This document shows, piece after piece, positions 43,407 to 51,381 of a stretch of 64,000 bases of DNA. How positions within the stretch are numbered: the first letter of the stretch is position 1; each line of letters starts with the position of its first letter. Source of the DNA: Hymenobacter gummosus. GTDB lineage: Bacteria; Bacteroidota; Bacteroidia; Cytophagales; Hymenobacteraceae. The notes beneath the pieces are model-generated. The model saw nothing but the letters and a program-made list of their open reading frames with translations, was not told the DNA's origin and ran no database searches. The translations under genes and the position numbers were made by a program. The DNA lies in contig NZ_RXOF01000009.1 in NCBI RefSeq assembly GCF_003970915.1, positions 62,001-126,000 of the forward strand. The letters are read 5' to 3'.

Positions 43407-44330
43407 CTACGATTCGCGGCGCCAGGCCCCGTTCGTGTAGATGAAGCGCACCGCGTAACCCGGCAGGATGTTGCCCGTGCCGCTGGCCGATACCAGCGGC
43501 AGGTACTGCGTGTCATTGTTGACGACCACCAGGCGCTGGCCTTCGACGCCGCTGCCCAGCGTCACGGTGCCGTTGGCGGTGGCGCTGCCGTTGCTGGTGT
43601 ACTCCACCGTGGTAGCGCCGGGGTTCAGTGTGACGTTGGTGGTGGGGGCCATGATGGCAGTCTTGCTTTCCTGGTTGAAGGTGCCCAGCGACGCCCAGCC
43701 CGTGGAGAGGCGCTGGTAGAGGCCGGGCGTGCCGTCGGTTTGGTACACCACCAGGCCTTCCGGCGTGGTAATAAACGTGCGCTGGGCCTGCGTCATGCGC
43801 GGAAACAGCAGGCCCTTGGTGGTGCTGTTGATTTCCAGGGCCGCCGTGCCCGCCGCCGAAGCCGTGCCGATGGCCAGGGAGCCGCTGACGCTTTCATTGC
43901 CCGTCACGGTATTGTTGCCCGTCACCGTCACGTTGCCCGCGTCGGTGACGCTGATGCCGCCGGTTCCGTTGTTGGAGAGGGTGTTGCCGGCCAGCTTCAG
44001 GGCCGTGGTGGCCGTATGGCTGCCCAGGTTGTCGCCGGCGCTGGTCTTGTCGGGCAGCCACAGCCAGTTGGCGGTGCTGGTGGCACTGGCGTTGTAGTAA
44101 AAGCCGGCCTGGGCGCCATCGGTCTGGTACACCAGCAGCCCCTGGGCCGGGCTGCCGATGGCCGTGCGCTGGGCGCTGGTCATGCGCGGCACCAGCATGC
44201 CTTTGGTCGTGGAGCTGACGTCGAGGATGGCGGTGGTGGCGGGGGAATTATTGCCGACCCCCACGCTTTGTCCCATAGCGCCGGCCGCGGCCAGCAGGGC
44301 GCCGGCCAAGAGCGGGTAGAGTTTGTACAT
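43407..44330 (-). CDS. Tail-fibre-like exported protein
   Basis: 307 residues with a signal peptide ('LYPLLAGALLAAAGAMGQ'). Two copies of the Bacteroidetes motif 'ALDVSSTTKGMLVPRMT' / 'ALEINSTTKGLLFPRMT', each followed by 'LVYQTDG', between which lies a Thr/Asn/Gly-rich beta region. This pattern is seen in surface adhesin- and tail-fibre-like proteins. First gene of the operon, 38 nt before collar gene 3; an AT-rich promoter region (44345-44400) lies upstream. Confidence 0.8.
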   Translation of the reverse strand: MYKLYPLLAGALLAAAGAMGQSVGVGNNSPATTAILDVSSTTKGMLVPRMTSAQRTAIGSPAQGLLVYQTDGAQAGFYYNASATSTANWLWLPDKTSAGDNLGSHTATTALKLAGNTLSNNGTGGISVTDAGNVTVTGNNTVTGNESVSGSLAIGTASAAGTAALEINSTTKGLLFPRMTQAQRTFITTPEGLVVYQTDGTPGLYQRLSTGWASLGTFNQESKTAIMAPTTNVTLNPGATTVEYTSNGSATANGTVTLGSGVEGQRLVVVNNDTQYLPLVSASGTGNILPGYAVRFIYTNGAWRRES

Positions 44331-44508
44331 AGCAGGCTGTTGAGGTGAGACTTTAAATATAGGATTATTTGAAAGTATTAAGCCTGGTTAATGTATAAGT
44401 GTATGACGGTCAGAATAAAGATATGTCTACTGATGAGCTGCTTTTTTACCAGCACAGCCTGGCTGCTGTAGTTCCCGTACCACTTGGCAGCCTTCCAGCA
44501 GTCCGCTT
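44331..44508. promoter_or_regulatory. AT-rich divergent promoter region
   Basis: Minus-strand TATATTTA near 44352-44360 is a one-mismatch -7 element for the collar operon, 25-30 nt from its first ATG. No clear element was found for the esterase. Confidence 0.4.
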
Positions 44509-45093
44509 ATGCGCAACATCGTTTTCTTCGGCGACTCCCTCACGGCCGGCTACGGCCTGCCCGCCCCGCAGGCCTTCCCGGCCCTCATCCAGCAGAAAAT
44601 CGATGCGCTGGGGCTGGCCTGGCAGTGCATCAACGCGGGCGTGAGCGGCGAAACCACCGCCGGCGGCCTGCAGCGCCTGCCCACGGTGCTCAGCCGCCGC
44701 CGCCCCAACGTGTTCGTGCTGGAGCTGGGCGCCAACGACGGGCTGCGCGGCATTCCGGTGCGCGAAACCACCCAGAACCTGCAGCGCATCATCGACGAGG
44801 TAAAGCGCCAGTACCCGGAGTGCCGCATCGTGCTGGTGGGCATGGAGTTTCCCTTCGACCTCGGCCCCTTCGGCGCCCACCAGTTCGTGCGCTACGCCCA
44901 GGAGTTCAAGGCCCAGTTTCGCCCCCTGGCCGAGAAAAACGGCCTCGACTTCGTGCCCTTCCTGCTGCAGGGCGTACTCGGCCGCCCCGAGCTGAACCTG
45001 CCCGACCGCGCCCACCCCAACGCCGCCGGCTACCGCCTCGTGGCCGACAACGTGTGGACGGTGCTGGAGGCTGTGCTGCGCACGGGGTGGTGA
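44509..45093 (+). CDS. SGNH/GDSL arylesterase or lysophospholipase
   Basis: 194 residues. Block I 'FFGDSLTAGYGL' (nucleophile Ser), block II 'NAGVSGET', block III 'LELGANDGLRG' and block V 'DRAHPNAAGY' (Asp, His). TesA-like; no signal peptide, so cytoplasmic. Stop codon at the start of a perfect 32-bp inverted repeat arm. Confidence 0.93.
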   Translation: MRNIVFFGDSLTAGYGLPAPQAFPALIQQKIDALGLAWQCINAGVSGETTAGGLQRLPTVLSRRRPNVFVLELGANDGLRGIPVRETTQNLQRIIDEVKRQYPECRIVLVGMEFPFDLGPFGAHQFVRYAQEFKAQFRPLAEKNGLDFVPFLLQGVLGRPELNLPDRAHPNAAGYRLVADNVWTVLEAVLRTGW

Positions 45094-45255
45094 AATAGTG
45101 AGATGGTGAAATGGTGAGTTTGACGTGCGGCTGGCCCTAAATGCCCAACGGCCCTGACAACAGTTGTTGCCAGGGCCGTTGGGCGTTTGGGGTGAGTGGT
45201 GAATAAGGAGCCGCGTGAACGGCAACTCACCATTTCACCATCTCACTATTTCACC
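45089..45255. repeat. Stop-adjacent inverted repeat, 'gaaatggtgag' word family
   Basis: 32-bp perfect arms, 45089-45120 and 45224-45255, enclosing a separate terminator. The left arm carries the TGA of the esterase; the right arm ends 1 nt before the stop of the convergent GT35 gene. Confidence 0.92.
45143..45184. terminator. Bidirectional stem-loop
   Basis: 14-bp perfect stem (45143-45156 with 45171-45184) whose 14-nt centre is itself partly palindromic. It sits inside the inverted repeat between convergent genes. Confidence 0.8.
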
Positions 45256-45256
45256 G

Positions 45257-46918
45257 CTACGAAGCGTTGTACATCAGCTCGTAGTACTCCGTGGCCATGC
45301 GGCCCGACTCGAACTGCGGCTCCACTTCGCGCATGGCGGTCTGCACGATTTTCCAGTACTCGGCGGGCTTGCCGTAGTACAGGGGCAGGATTTCGTTTTC
45401 GAGCACGTCCAGGGTGCCGGCGGCCTCGATGCGGTCCTTGTCGGCGTCGGGCAGCGTGAGGTCGGCCAGGGGGATGAGGAAGCCGTTTTCGCCGTGGCGC
45501 ACGAATTCCGGAATCCAGCCGTCGGGGATGCTCAGGCTCAGGCTGCCGTTCATGGCGGCCGTCATGCCCGAGGTGCCCGAGGCCTCGCGCGGGAAGCGCG
45601 GGGTGTTCAGCCAGATGTCGGAGCCCTTCTTCAGCAGCGCGGAGAGGCCCAGCTCGTAGCCCACCAGCACGGCGCAGTTTTTTAGCGGCTTGCTGCGCTG
45701 AATCAGCTCGTTGAAGATGCCGATGGCGCCGTAGTCCTTGGGGTAAGGCTTGCCGGCCCAGATAACCTGCACCGGCCGGTCGGTGCGGCTGACCAGTTGC
45801 TCGAAGCGGGCGAAGTCGTTCAGGATCAGGTTGGCGCGCTTGTAGGTGGCGAAGCGGCGGGCCCACACCACGGTCAGCGCTTCCGGGTCGAAGATTTTGC
45901 CGGTTTGGTTGGCTACTTCCTTGAACAGCTCCTGCTTCAGCTCCCGCTTGCGGGCCTTTAGGTTCTTCACCGCCGAGGAGCTGGCCGAGTTCAGGGCCTT
46001 GTGCAGCGGGGCGTCGCGCCAGTAGGTGCCGTTCTGCGAGTTGGTGATGTGGATGATGGGGCAGATGCCCGCGTTCTGGCCCCACATGTCGCGGGCCACG
46101 CGGCCGTGCACCTCCGACACGCCGTTGGCAATGCGGGCCATGCGCAGGGCCGTGAGCGTGTAGTTCAGCCGCTCATTCTCCACCAGACCCAGCTCGCGCA
46201 CTTCCTGGCCCGAAATGCCGGCGAAGAAGGTCATGTCTTCGAGCAGCTTCATGCCGTGCTCCTCGTTGCCGGCCAGCTCGGGCGTGTGGGTGGTGAAAAC
46301 CAGGCGCTTCTGCACTTCCTCGAGCTGGCGGCCGTGCTTCTCGTAGAGGTAAAACGCCAGCGGCAGGCCGTGGCCCTCGTTGAGGTGGTACACTTCCGGC
46401 ACGCGGTTGATCAAATCGAGCAGCTTGCCGCCGCCCACGCCCAGCAGGATGCTCTGGGCCACGCGGGCGGCCAGGTCCTGGTCGTAGAGGTGGTGGGAGA
46501 TGGTGCGCGAGAGGTAGTCGTTTTCCGGAATGTCGGTGGTGAGGAAGAACATCGGGCAGGTGCCGAACACTTCCGGGGCCAGGTAGAAGGCCTTCACCTT
46601 CACCGGGGCCGAGTGGATGCTGATTTCGAACGTAAAGCCGGTGTCCTGCAGGTAGCTGTAGTGCTTCTCGGTGTAGTCCACGCGCAGGGTCTGGTCCTGC
46701 TGCCGGCCCTGGTCGTAGTAGCCGTAGCTCCACAGGATGCTGATGCCGATGAGGTTCTGCTTCAGCTCGTAGGCCGAGCGCATGTGCGAGCCGGCCAGAA
46801 AGCCCAGGCCGCCCGAGTAGGTTTTCAGGGCCTGGTCGATGGCAAACTCCATCGAGAAGTAAGCCGCGGATTTGCTGAATTCGGGAGCGGGTTGGTAAGA
46901 CGAAAACGTGAAAGCCAT
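45257..46918 (-). CDS. Alpha-glucan phosphorylase family protein (GT35) lacking the PLP lysine
   Basis: 553 residues from ATG 46918, the short (about 550 aa) bacterial type. Conserved blocks include 'AYFSMEFAIDQALKTYSGGLG', 'HLNEGHG', 'VFTTHTPE', 'VWARRFATYKRANLI', 'VIWAGKPYPKDYGAI' and 'REASGTSGMTAAMNGSLSLS'. In working phosphorylases the last block reads G-x-x-x-M-K, where Lys binds pyridoxal phosphate; here that position is Thr453 (codon at 45560-45562). Either PLP binds differently or the protein is not a phosphorylase. Located beside amylase genes. Preceded by a TAGGTTTG promoter element. Confidence 0.9.
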   Translation of the reverse strand: MAFTFSSYQPAPEFSKSAAYFSMEFAIDQALKTYSGGLGFLAGSHMRSAYELKQNLIGISILWSYGYYDQGRQQDQTLRVDYTEKHYSYLQDTGFTFEISIHSAPVKVKAFYLAPEVFGTCPMFFLTTDIPENDYLSRTISHHLYDQDLAARVAQSILLGVGGGKLLDLINRVPEVYHLNEGHGLPLAFYLYEKHGRQLEEVQKRLVFTTHTPELAGNEEHGMKLLEDMTFFAGISGQEVRELGLVENERLNYTLTALRMARIANGVSEVHGRVARDMWGQNAGICPIIHITNSQNGTYWRDAPLHKALNSASSSAVKNLKARKRELKQELFKEVANQTGKIFDPEALTVVWARRFATYKRANLILNDFARFEQLVSRTDRPVQVIWAGKPYPKDYGAIGIFNELIQRSKPLKNCAVLVGYELGLSALLKKGSDIWLNTPRFPREASGTSGMTAAMNGSLSLSIPDGWIPEFVRHGENGFLIPLADLTLPDADKDRIEAAGTLDVLENEILPLYYGKPAEYWKIVQTAMREVEPQFESGRMATEYYELMYNAS

Positions 46919-47237
46919 GAGGAAGGGGAAGGGTGAAACACCGCTGGCCGGGCACTGCCGCCATCGGGCTGACAAACCTAAAAAAATGACGCAACAAAAG
47001 TGCCGCCGGGGGCAGCGCGGCAAAAAGGTACGAAGGCCGGCGCCACTGGGCGAAATCAACCGGTAAATGGCTGAGCTGCGGGCAAAAGGGCGAAATCAGC
47101 GCTTGGGGACGGAAGTATTGATATATATAGCAATTTGCTAGGTTAAAATTTATTAATCCGATAATTTAAGACCCGCTAACTCAGGCTTTTCTGCTAAGTA
47201 GCGCTGTTTCCCTCTTTCTCCACCATCAACACACCTT
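46919..47237. other. Divergent regulatory interval, 319 bases
   Basis: No gene seen. The GT35 side (46973-46980) has a perfect -7 element. The lipoprotein side (47110-47190) is AT-rich (tatatatagcaatttgctagg, aaaatttattaatcc) and likely holds its promoter; 'tagcaatttgcta' (47138-47150) is a short perfect palindrome that may be an operator. Confidence 0.5.
46973..46980 (-). promoter_or_regulatory. -7 element (TAGGTTTG) of the GT35 gene
   Basis: Exact TAnnTTTG on the minus strand, 55 nt from the start codon; a TTTTG lies about 15 nt further upstream, slightly too near for a standard -33 box. Confidence 0.55.
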
Positions 47238-48656
47238 ATGAAAATTTCTACTCGTCTGTGGGCGGCGCCGCTGCTGGCCCTGGCCGTCGGCTGCGCCAAA
47301 ACCGACAGCCTCCCGCCGCAGGGCGCGCTGGCGCCTGTGGTAGCGGGCCAGGCCGCTTCGAACACGGGCTTCCCCGAGGGCTTCGAGTCGGGCACCAAAA
47401 CGGCCTACACCGCGGGGTCGGTGACGCTGGGCTCGGGCTCCTGGACGCTCGACGACGCGCTGCTCGGCAACACCACCGCCGACCCCAAAACCGGCAGCCA
47501 GTCGGCACGGGTGCGCAACGCGGGCGTACTCACGATGAACTTCAACGTGACCGGCGGGGCGGGTACCGTCACCATCGCCCACGCCAAGTACGGTACCGAC
47601 GCCAGCTCTACCTGGGAGCTGTGGAAATCGACCGACAACGGCAGCAGCTACGCCAAGGTCGGCTCGACCATCACCAGCAGCAGCACCACGCTCAGCACGG
47701 CCACCTTCACGGTGAATCAGACCGGCGCGGTGCGCTTCCAGATCCGCAAGACCGACGGCACGAGCAGCCGCGTCAACTTCGACAACGTTGATATTCAGAC
47801 TTACAGCGGCGGCGGCACGGGCGGTACGGCCAAGAAATTCCTCATCGACGGGGCGCACGGCGAGCTGGCCGGCAATGCCGACTGGGTGTTCGACGTGGAC
47901 GGCGGCCTGCCGGTGCGCTACCCCACCCCAGCGGCTTCGGGCATCAGCGCCACCACCGCCGAGACGTACTGGACCGGCGCCGTGTCGGCCTGGGGCGTGG
48001 CCCTGGTGAAGCTGGGCCACTCGGTGGAGCAGCTGCCCACGGGCACCTTCACCTACGGCACCACCGCCGCCCAGGACCTGCAGAACTACGACGTGCTCAT
48101 CATCGACGAGCCGAACGTGCGCTTCACCACGGCCGAGAAGACGGCCCTGCTGCAGTTTGTGCAGAACGGCGGCGGCCTGTTCATGATTTCCGACCACGAC
48201 ATTTCGGACCGCAACAACGACGGCTGGGACTCGCCCGACATCTGGAACGATTTGATGAGCGGCAACCCCTTCGGCCTCACCGTCAACCTCGACAACATCG
48301 TGGAAAACAGCACCAACGAGCTGGTCTCGTCGACGAACCAGATTCTGAACGGGCCGCAGGGCGCCGTGTCGCAGCTCTCGTTCCACAACGGGGCCACGGC
48401 CACGCTCAATCCCACGGCTAACTCCTCGGTGAAGGGCCTGATCTGGCGCAACGCCGTCAGCCAGGGCAATGCCAGCGTGATGTGCGCCAGCAGCACCTAC
48501 GGCGCGGGCCGCATCGTGTTCATCGGCGACTCGTCGCCGGCCGACGACGGCACCGGCTCGCCCGGCAACACCGTGTACGACGGCTGGAACGAGAACGTGA
48601 GCCACGCGCGCCTGCACCTGAACGCCTCGCTCTGGCTGGCCAAGGTGACGAATTGA
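47238..48656 (+). CDS. Lipoprotein with a class I amidotransferase/ThuA-like domain
   Basis: 472 residues. Lipobox 'LALAVGCAK' with Cys19. Residues 45-190 are a beta-sandwich ('FPEGFESGTKTAYTAGSVTLG', 'DNVDIQTYSGGG') like those attached to secreted nucleases and proteases. Residues 197-472 fit an alpha/beta domain starting 'FLIDGAHGELAGNADWVFD', with 'NYDVLIIDEPNVRFTTAE', 'FVQNGGGLFMISDHD' and 'RIVFIGDSSPADDG', similar to DUF4350/GldG- or ThuA-like folds. Surface protein; function unknown. Its TGA is followed by the MITE-like repeat. Confidence 0.75.
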   Translation: MKISTRLWAAPLLALAVGCAKTDSLPPQGALAPVVAGQAASNTGFPEGFESGTKTAYTAGSVTLGSGSWTLDDALLGNTTADPKTGSQSARVRNAGVLTMNFNVTGGAGTVTIAHAKYGTDASSTWELWKSTDNGSSYAKVGSTITSSSTTLSTATFTVNQTGAVRFQIRKTDGTSSRVNFDNVDIQTYSGGGTGGTAKKFLIDGAHGELAGNADWVFDVDGGLPVRYPTPAASGISATTAETYWTGAVSAWGVALVKLGHSVEQLPTGTFTYGTTAAQDLQNYDVLIIDEPNVRFTTAEKTALLQFVQNGGGLFMISDHDISDRNNDGWDSPDIWNDLMSGNPFGLTVNLDNIVENSTNELVSSTNQILNGPQGAVSQLSFHNGATATLNPTANSSVKGLIWRNAVSQGNASVMCASSTYGAGRIVFIGDSSPADDGTGSPGNTVYDGWNENVSHARLHLNASLWLAKVTN

Positions 48657-48957
48657 GGACCAGCGGAAAAGAACGTCATGTCGAGCTTGTCGAGACATCT
48701 CGCGTGCTGAGGCCGGATAGTAACTCAATCGTTCAACGAGAAGATTAGTACCCGAGCGAGATTACTCGACTTCGCTCGGAATGACGTTCTATTCCACCGC
48801 GGATTCAAACAAAGCGCCGCCGCTTCGGGTGAAGCAGCGGCGCTTTGTTTTGGGGCTGGCCGTCAGCCCGGAATACAGTCCAGCTTTGACGCCCGCGCCG
48901 GATGTTTCTACCTTGCGGCCGCGCCGCAGTGGCGCTGATTTCTTGCGTTGTTTTTTT
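48657..48957. other. 301-base gap: MITE-like repeat and amylase leader
   Basis: Holds the 48672-48788 repeat and then 48789-48957, which includes a near-palindrome 'aaagcgccgccgcttc' / 'gaagcagcggcgcttt' (48810-48847), a strong hairpin that may terminate the upstream gene. I see nothing else. Confidence 0.6.
48672..48788. repeat. MITE-like element, copy 1
   Basis: Terminal inverted repeats of 32-33 bp (aacgtcatgtcgagct... and ...ggaatgacgtt) around a 52-bp centre containing 'taactcaatcgttcaacg'. Copies 2 and 3 are at 54115-54232 and 61229-61343; the centre of copy 3 is the reverse complement of this one. Confidence 0.8.
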
Positions 48958-50877
48958 ATGCTCCGACTGCCCCGCATTCCCGCTTGGCTACCCCTGCTGC
49001 TCTTGCCGCTCGGCGCCGCATCCACCGCCACTGCGGCCACTGAGCCGGCCGCAACTGCTGCGCCTGCCGCCAAGGCCGGCATCACCCGCATCGACCCCAC
49101 GTTCTGGTGGGTGGGCATGAAGAACCCGGCCCTGCAGCTGCTGGTGTACGGTCCCGGCATCGGGCAGAGCACCGCCAGCATCGAGGGCACGTACCCGGGC
49201 GTGACGCTGACGGGGCAGCAGAAGCTGGAAAACCCCAACTACCTGCTGGTAGACTTGCGCATCGAGCCCTCGGCCAAGGTGGGCAAGCTGCCGCTGGCCT
49301 TCACCGGCGGCCCGAAGAAGCTGCGCTACCAGTACGAGCTGCGCGCCCGCACCACGCCCGGCGACAAAAGCAAAGTGCAGGGCATCAACTCGGCCGACTT
49401 CATCTACTTCCTGATGCCGGACCGCTTCGCCAACGGCAACCCTAAGAACGACGTGGTGAAGGGCACCCGCGCCCCGCGCGTGGCCCGCGACTCGATGTAC
49501 GCCCGCCACGGCGGGGACTTGCAGGGCATCGAACAGCACTTCGATTACCTCAAGGAGCTGGGCGCCACGGCCATCTGGTGCACGCCGGTGACCGAAAACG
49601 ACATGCCCAAGGCCAGCTACCACGGCTACGCCCTCACCGATTACTACGCCGTGGATTCGCGCTACGGCTCGAACGAGGACTACGTGCGCTTCGTGCAGCG
49701 GGCCCACCAGCAGGGCCTGAAGGTTATTCACGATGTGGTGCTCAACCACATGGGCTCCTACAACTACCTGTACCTCGACCAGCCGGCCAAAAACTGGTTT
49801 CACCAGTGGCCGCAGTTCACGCGCTCCAACTTCCGCGACGCGGCCTTCAATGACCCCTACGCCTCGCAGTACGACCGGCGGCAGTTCGGGGAAGGCTGGT
49901 TCGATACCACCATGCCCGACCCCGACCAAGCCAACCCGCAGGTGGCTACCTACTTGATTCAGAACTTCCTGTGGTGGGTGGAGTACACCGGCCTCGACGG
50001 CTACCGCATCGATACCTACTCCTACTCCGACCGGGGCTTTTTGATGAAATGGGGCGAGGCCATCCTTGGTGAGTACCCGCAGCTGGGCATGTTCGGCGAA
50101 ACCTGGGTGCAGGGCCCGGCCCAGCAGGCCTACTTCGCCCGCAACGTCCTGCCCGCGGTGGACGGCTTCAAGAGCAACCTGCCGGGCGTGACGGACTTCC
50201 AGCTGCAGTACGCCATCAACGACGCGCTGACCAAAGACCCGGGCTGGACCGAGGGCATCAGCCGCATCTACTACACCCTGCAGGCCGACTGGCTCTACGA
50301 GGACCCGCTGCGCAACGTGGTCTTCCTCGACAACCACGACGTGAGCCGCTTCCTGTCGGTGGTGGGCGAGGATTACCAGAAGTATAAGATGGGCCTGGCC
50401 TGGCTGCTAACCACCCGCGGTATTCCGCAGCTGTACTACGGCACCGAAATCCTGATGAAGAACTTCTCCAACCCCGACGGCAAGGTGCGCGAGGATTTCC
50501 CCGGCGGCTTCCCCGGTGATAAGCAGAACGCCTTTACCAAAGCCGGCCGCACCGAGCAGCAGAACGCGGCCTTTGACTACGTGAGCAAGCTGGCCCAGTA
50601 CCGCAAAACCCACCCGGTGCTGCACACGGGCAAGCTGACGCAGTTTATCCCCCAGGACGGGGTATACACCTACTTCCGCTACGACGCGCAGGGCAACACG
50701 GTGCTGGTGATGATGAACGCGGCCAAGGAAGCCCGCAAGGTGGACGGCGCGCGGTTTGCGGAGCGCACGAACGGGTACGCTTCCGCCGTGGACGTGGTGA
50801 CGGGCGCGGCGGTAAACGATTTGAAAACCTTCAACATCCCGGCCCAGACGGCTTGGGTGCTGGAGTTGAAGCGGTAG
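48958..50877 (+). CDS. GH13 alpha-amylase / cyclomaltodextrinase-type (SusA-like)
   Basis: 639 residues from ATG 48958 with signal peptide ('LPLLLLPLGAASTATA'). An N-terminal cyclomaltodextrinase beta domain (about 45-135) precedes the GH13 barrel. Catalytic residues are Asp352 ('GYRIDTYSY'), Glu381 ('MFGETWV') and Asp461 ('FLDNHDVSRF'); 'DVVLNHMG' is region I. A C-terminal beta domain follows. It probably cleaves starch or cyclodextrin in the periplasm. Upstream codons in frame are from the repeat and are not used. Confidence 0.95.
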   Translation: MLRLPRIPAWLPLLLLPLGAASTATAATEPAATAAPAAKAGITRIDPTFWWVGMKNPALQLLVYGPGIGQSTASIEGTYPGVTLTGQQKLENPNYLLVDLRIEPSAKVGKLPLAFTGGPKKLRYQYELRARTTPGDKSKVQGINSADFIYFLMPDRFANGNPKNDVVKGTRAPRVARDSMYARHGGDLQGIEQHFDYLKELGATAIWCTPVTENDMPKASYHGYALTDYYAVDSRYGSNEDYVRFVQRAHQQGLKVIHDVVLNHMGSYNYLYLDQPAKNWFHQWPQFTRSNFRDAAFNDPYASQYDRRQFGEGWFDTTMPDPDQANPQVATYLIQNFLWWVEYTGLDGYRIDTYSYSDRGFLMKWGEAILGEYPQLGMFGETWVQGPAQQAYFARNVLPAVDGFKSNLPGVTDFQLQYAINDALTKDPGWTEGISRIYYTLQADWLYEDPLRNVVFLDNHDVSRFLSVVGEDYQKYKMGLAWLLTTRGIPQLYYGTEILMKNFSNPDGKVREDFPGGFPGDKQNAFTKAGRTEQQNAAFDYVSKLAQYRKTHPVLHTGKLTQFIPQDGVYTYFRYDAQGNTVLVMMNAAKEARKVDGARFAERTNGYASAVDVVTGAAVNDLKTFNIPAQTAWVLELKR

Positions 50878-50883
50878 TGTATA

Positions 50884-50919
50884 TTTCTCGCAGAGGTCCG
50901 CAGAGGTTTACGCGGAGGT
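50884..50919. repeat. Left 36-bp inverted repeat of the GxxExxY unit
   Basis: Perfect inverse match to 51322-51357. Built from the word 'cgcagaggt'. It begins 7 nt after the amylase stop and ends 12 nt before the GxxExxY start. Confidence 0.92.
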
Positions 50920-50931
50920 TCGCAGAGAATT

Positions 50932-51312
50932 ATGCATGAGAATGATTTATCGTTTGATGTTCGTAAGTCCGCGTTCAAAGTGCATACTGCGCTAGGGCCA
51001 GGGTTGCTGGAATCGGTGTATGAGGTGGCTTTAACCTATGAGTTGCGCCAGTTGGGTTATGCTGTGCAGACGCAGGTGCCGCTGCCGATGGTTTATGCCG
51101 AGCAGCGGATGGAAGTCGGCTTTCGACTGGACTTACTGGTCGAACGCAAGGTTATAGTAGAAGTCAAATCAGTAGATGCTTTGTTGGATGTGCATCATAA
51201 GCAGCTGCTGACCTACCTGAAGCTTTCCGGCTGCAAACTGGGTCTGCTGATCAATTTCAACGTTTCGCGAGTAAAAGAGGGAATAGTCCGCATCGTAAAC
51301 GGTTTAGAATAG
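50932..51312 (+). CDS. GxxExxY protein
   Basis: 126 residues. The signature is 'LGPGLLESVYEVAL' (G-x-x-E-x-x-Y), then 'VGFRLDLLVERKVIVEVKSV' with an Asp...Glu-Val-Lys pattern like the PD-(D/E)xK nuclease core, and 'HHKQLLTYLKLSGCKLGLLINF'. Members of this family occur in single copies scattered through genomes; their role is unsettled. AT content is higher than that of its neighbours. The gene lies precisely inside a 36-bp perfect inverted repeat. Confidence 0.93.
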   Translation: MHENDLSFDVRKSAFKVHTALGPGLLESVYEVALTYELRQLGYAVQTQVPLPMVYAEQRMEVGFRLDLLVERKVIVEVKSVDALLDVHHKQLLTYLKLSGCKLGLLINFNVSRVKEGIVRIVNGLE

Positions 51313-51321
51313 CCTCAGCGG

Positions 51322-51357
51322 ACCTCCGCGTAAACCTCTGCGGACCTCTGCGAGAAA
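51322..51357. repeat. Right 36-bp inverted repeat of the GxxExxY unit
   Basis: Perfect inverse of 50884-50919; it begins 9 nt after the GxxExxY stop. Confidence 0.92.
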
Positions 51358-51381
51358 CCACACCAGAACAACCAGAACGAT

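Noticed and set aside
41360-44330. Prophage
   Set aside because: Collar- and fibre-like genes only; no integrase, terminase, portal, capsid, sheath or lysis genes nearby, and three of the proteins have export leaders.
48781-48957. N-terminal extension of the GH13 amylase
   Set aside because: The frame is open but begins inside a repeat arm and precedes a normal signal peptide starting at 48958.
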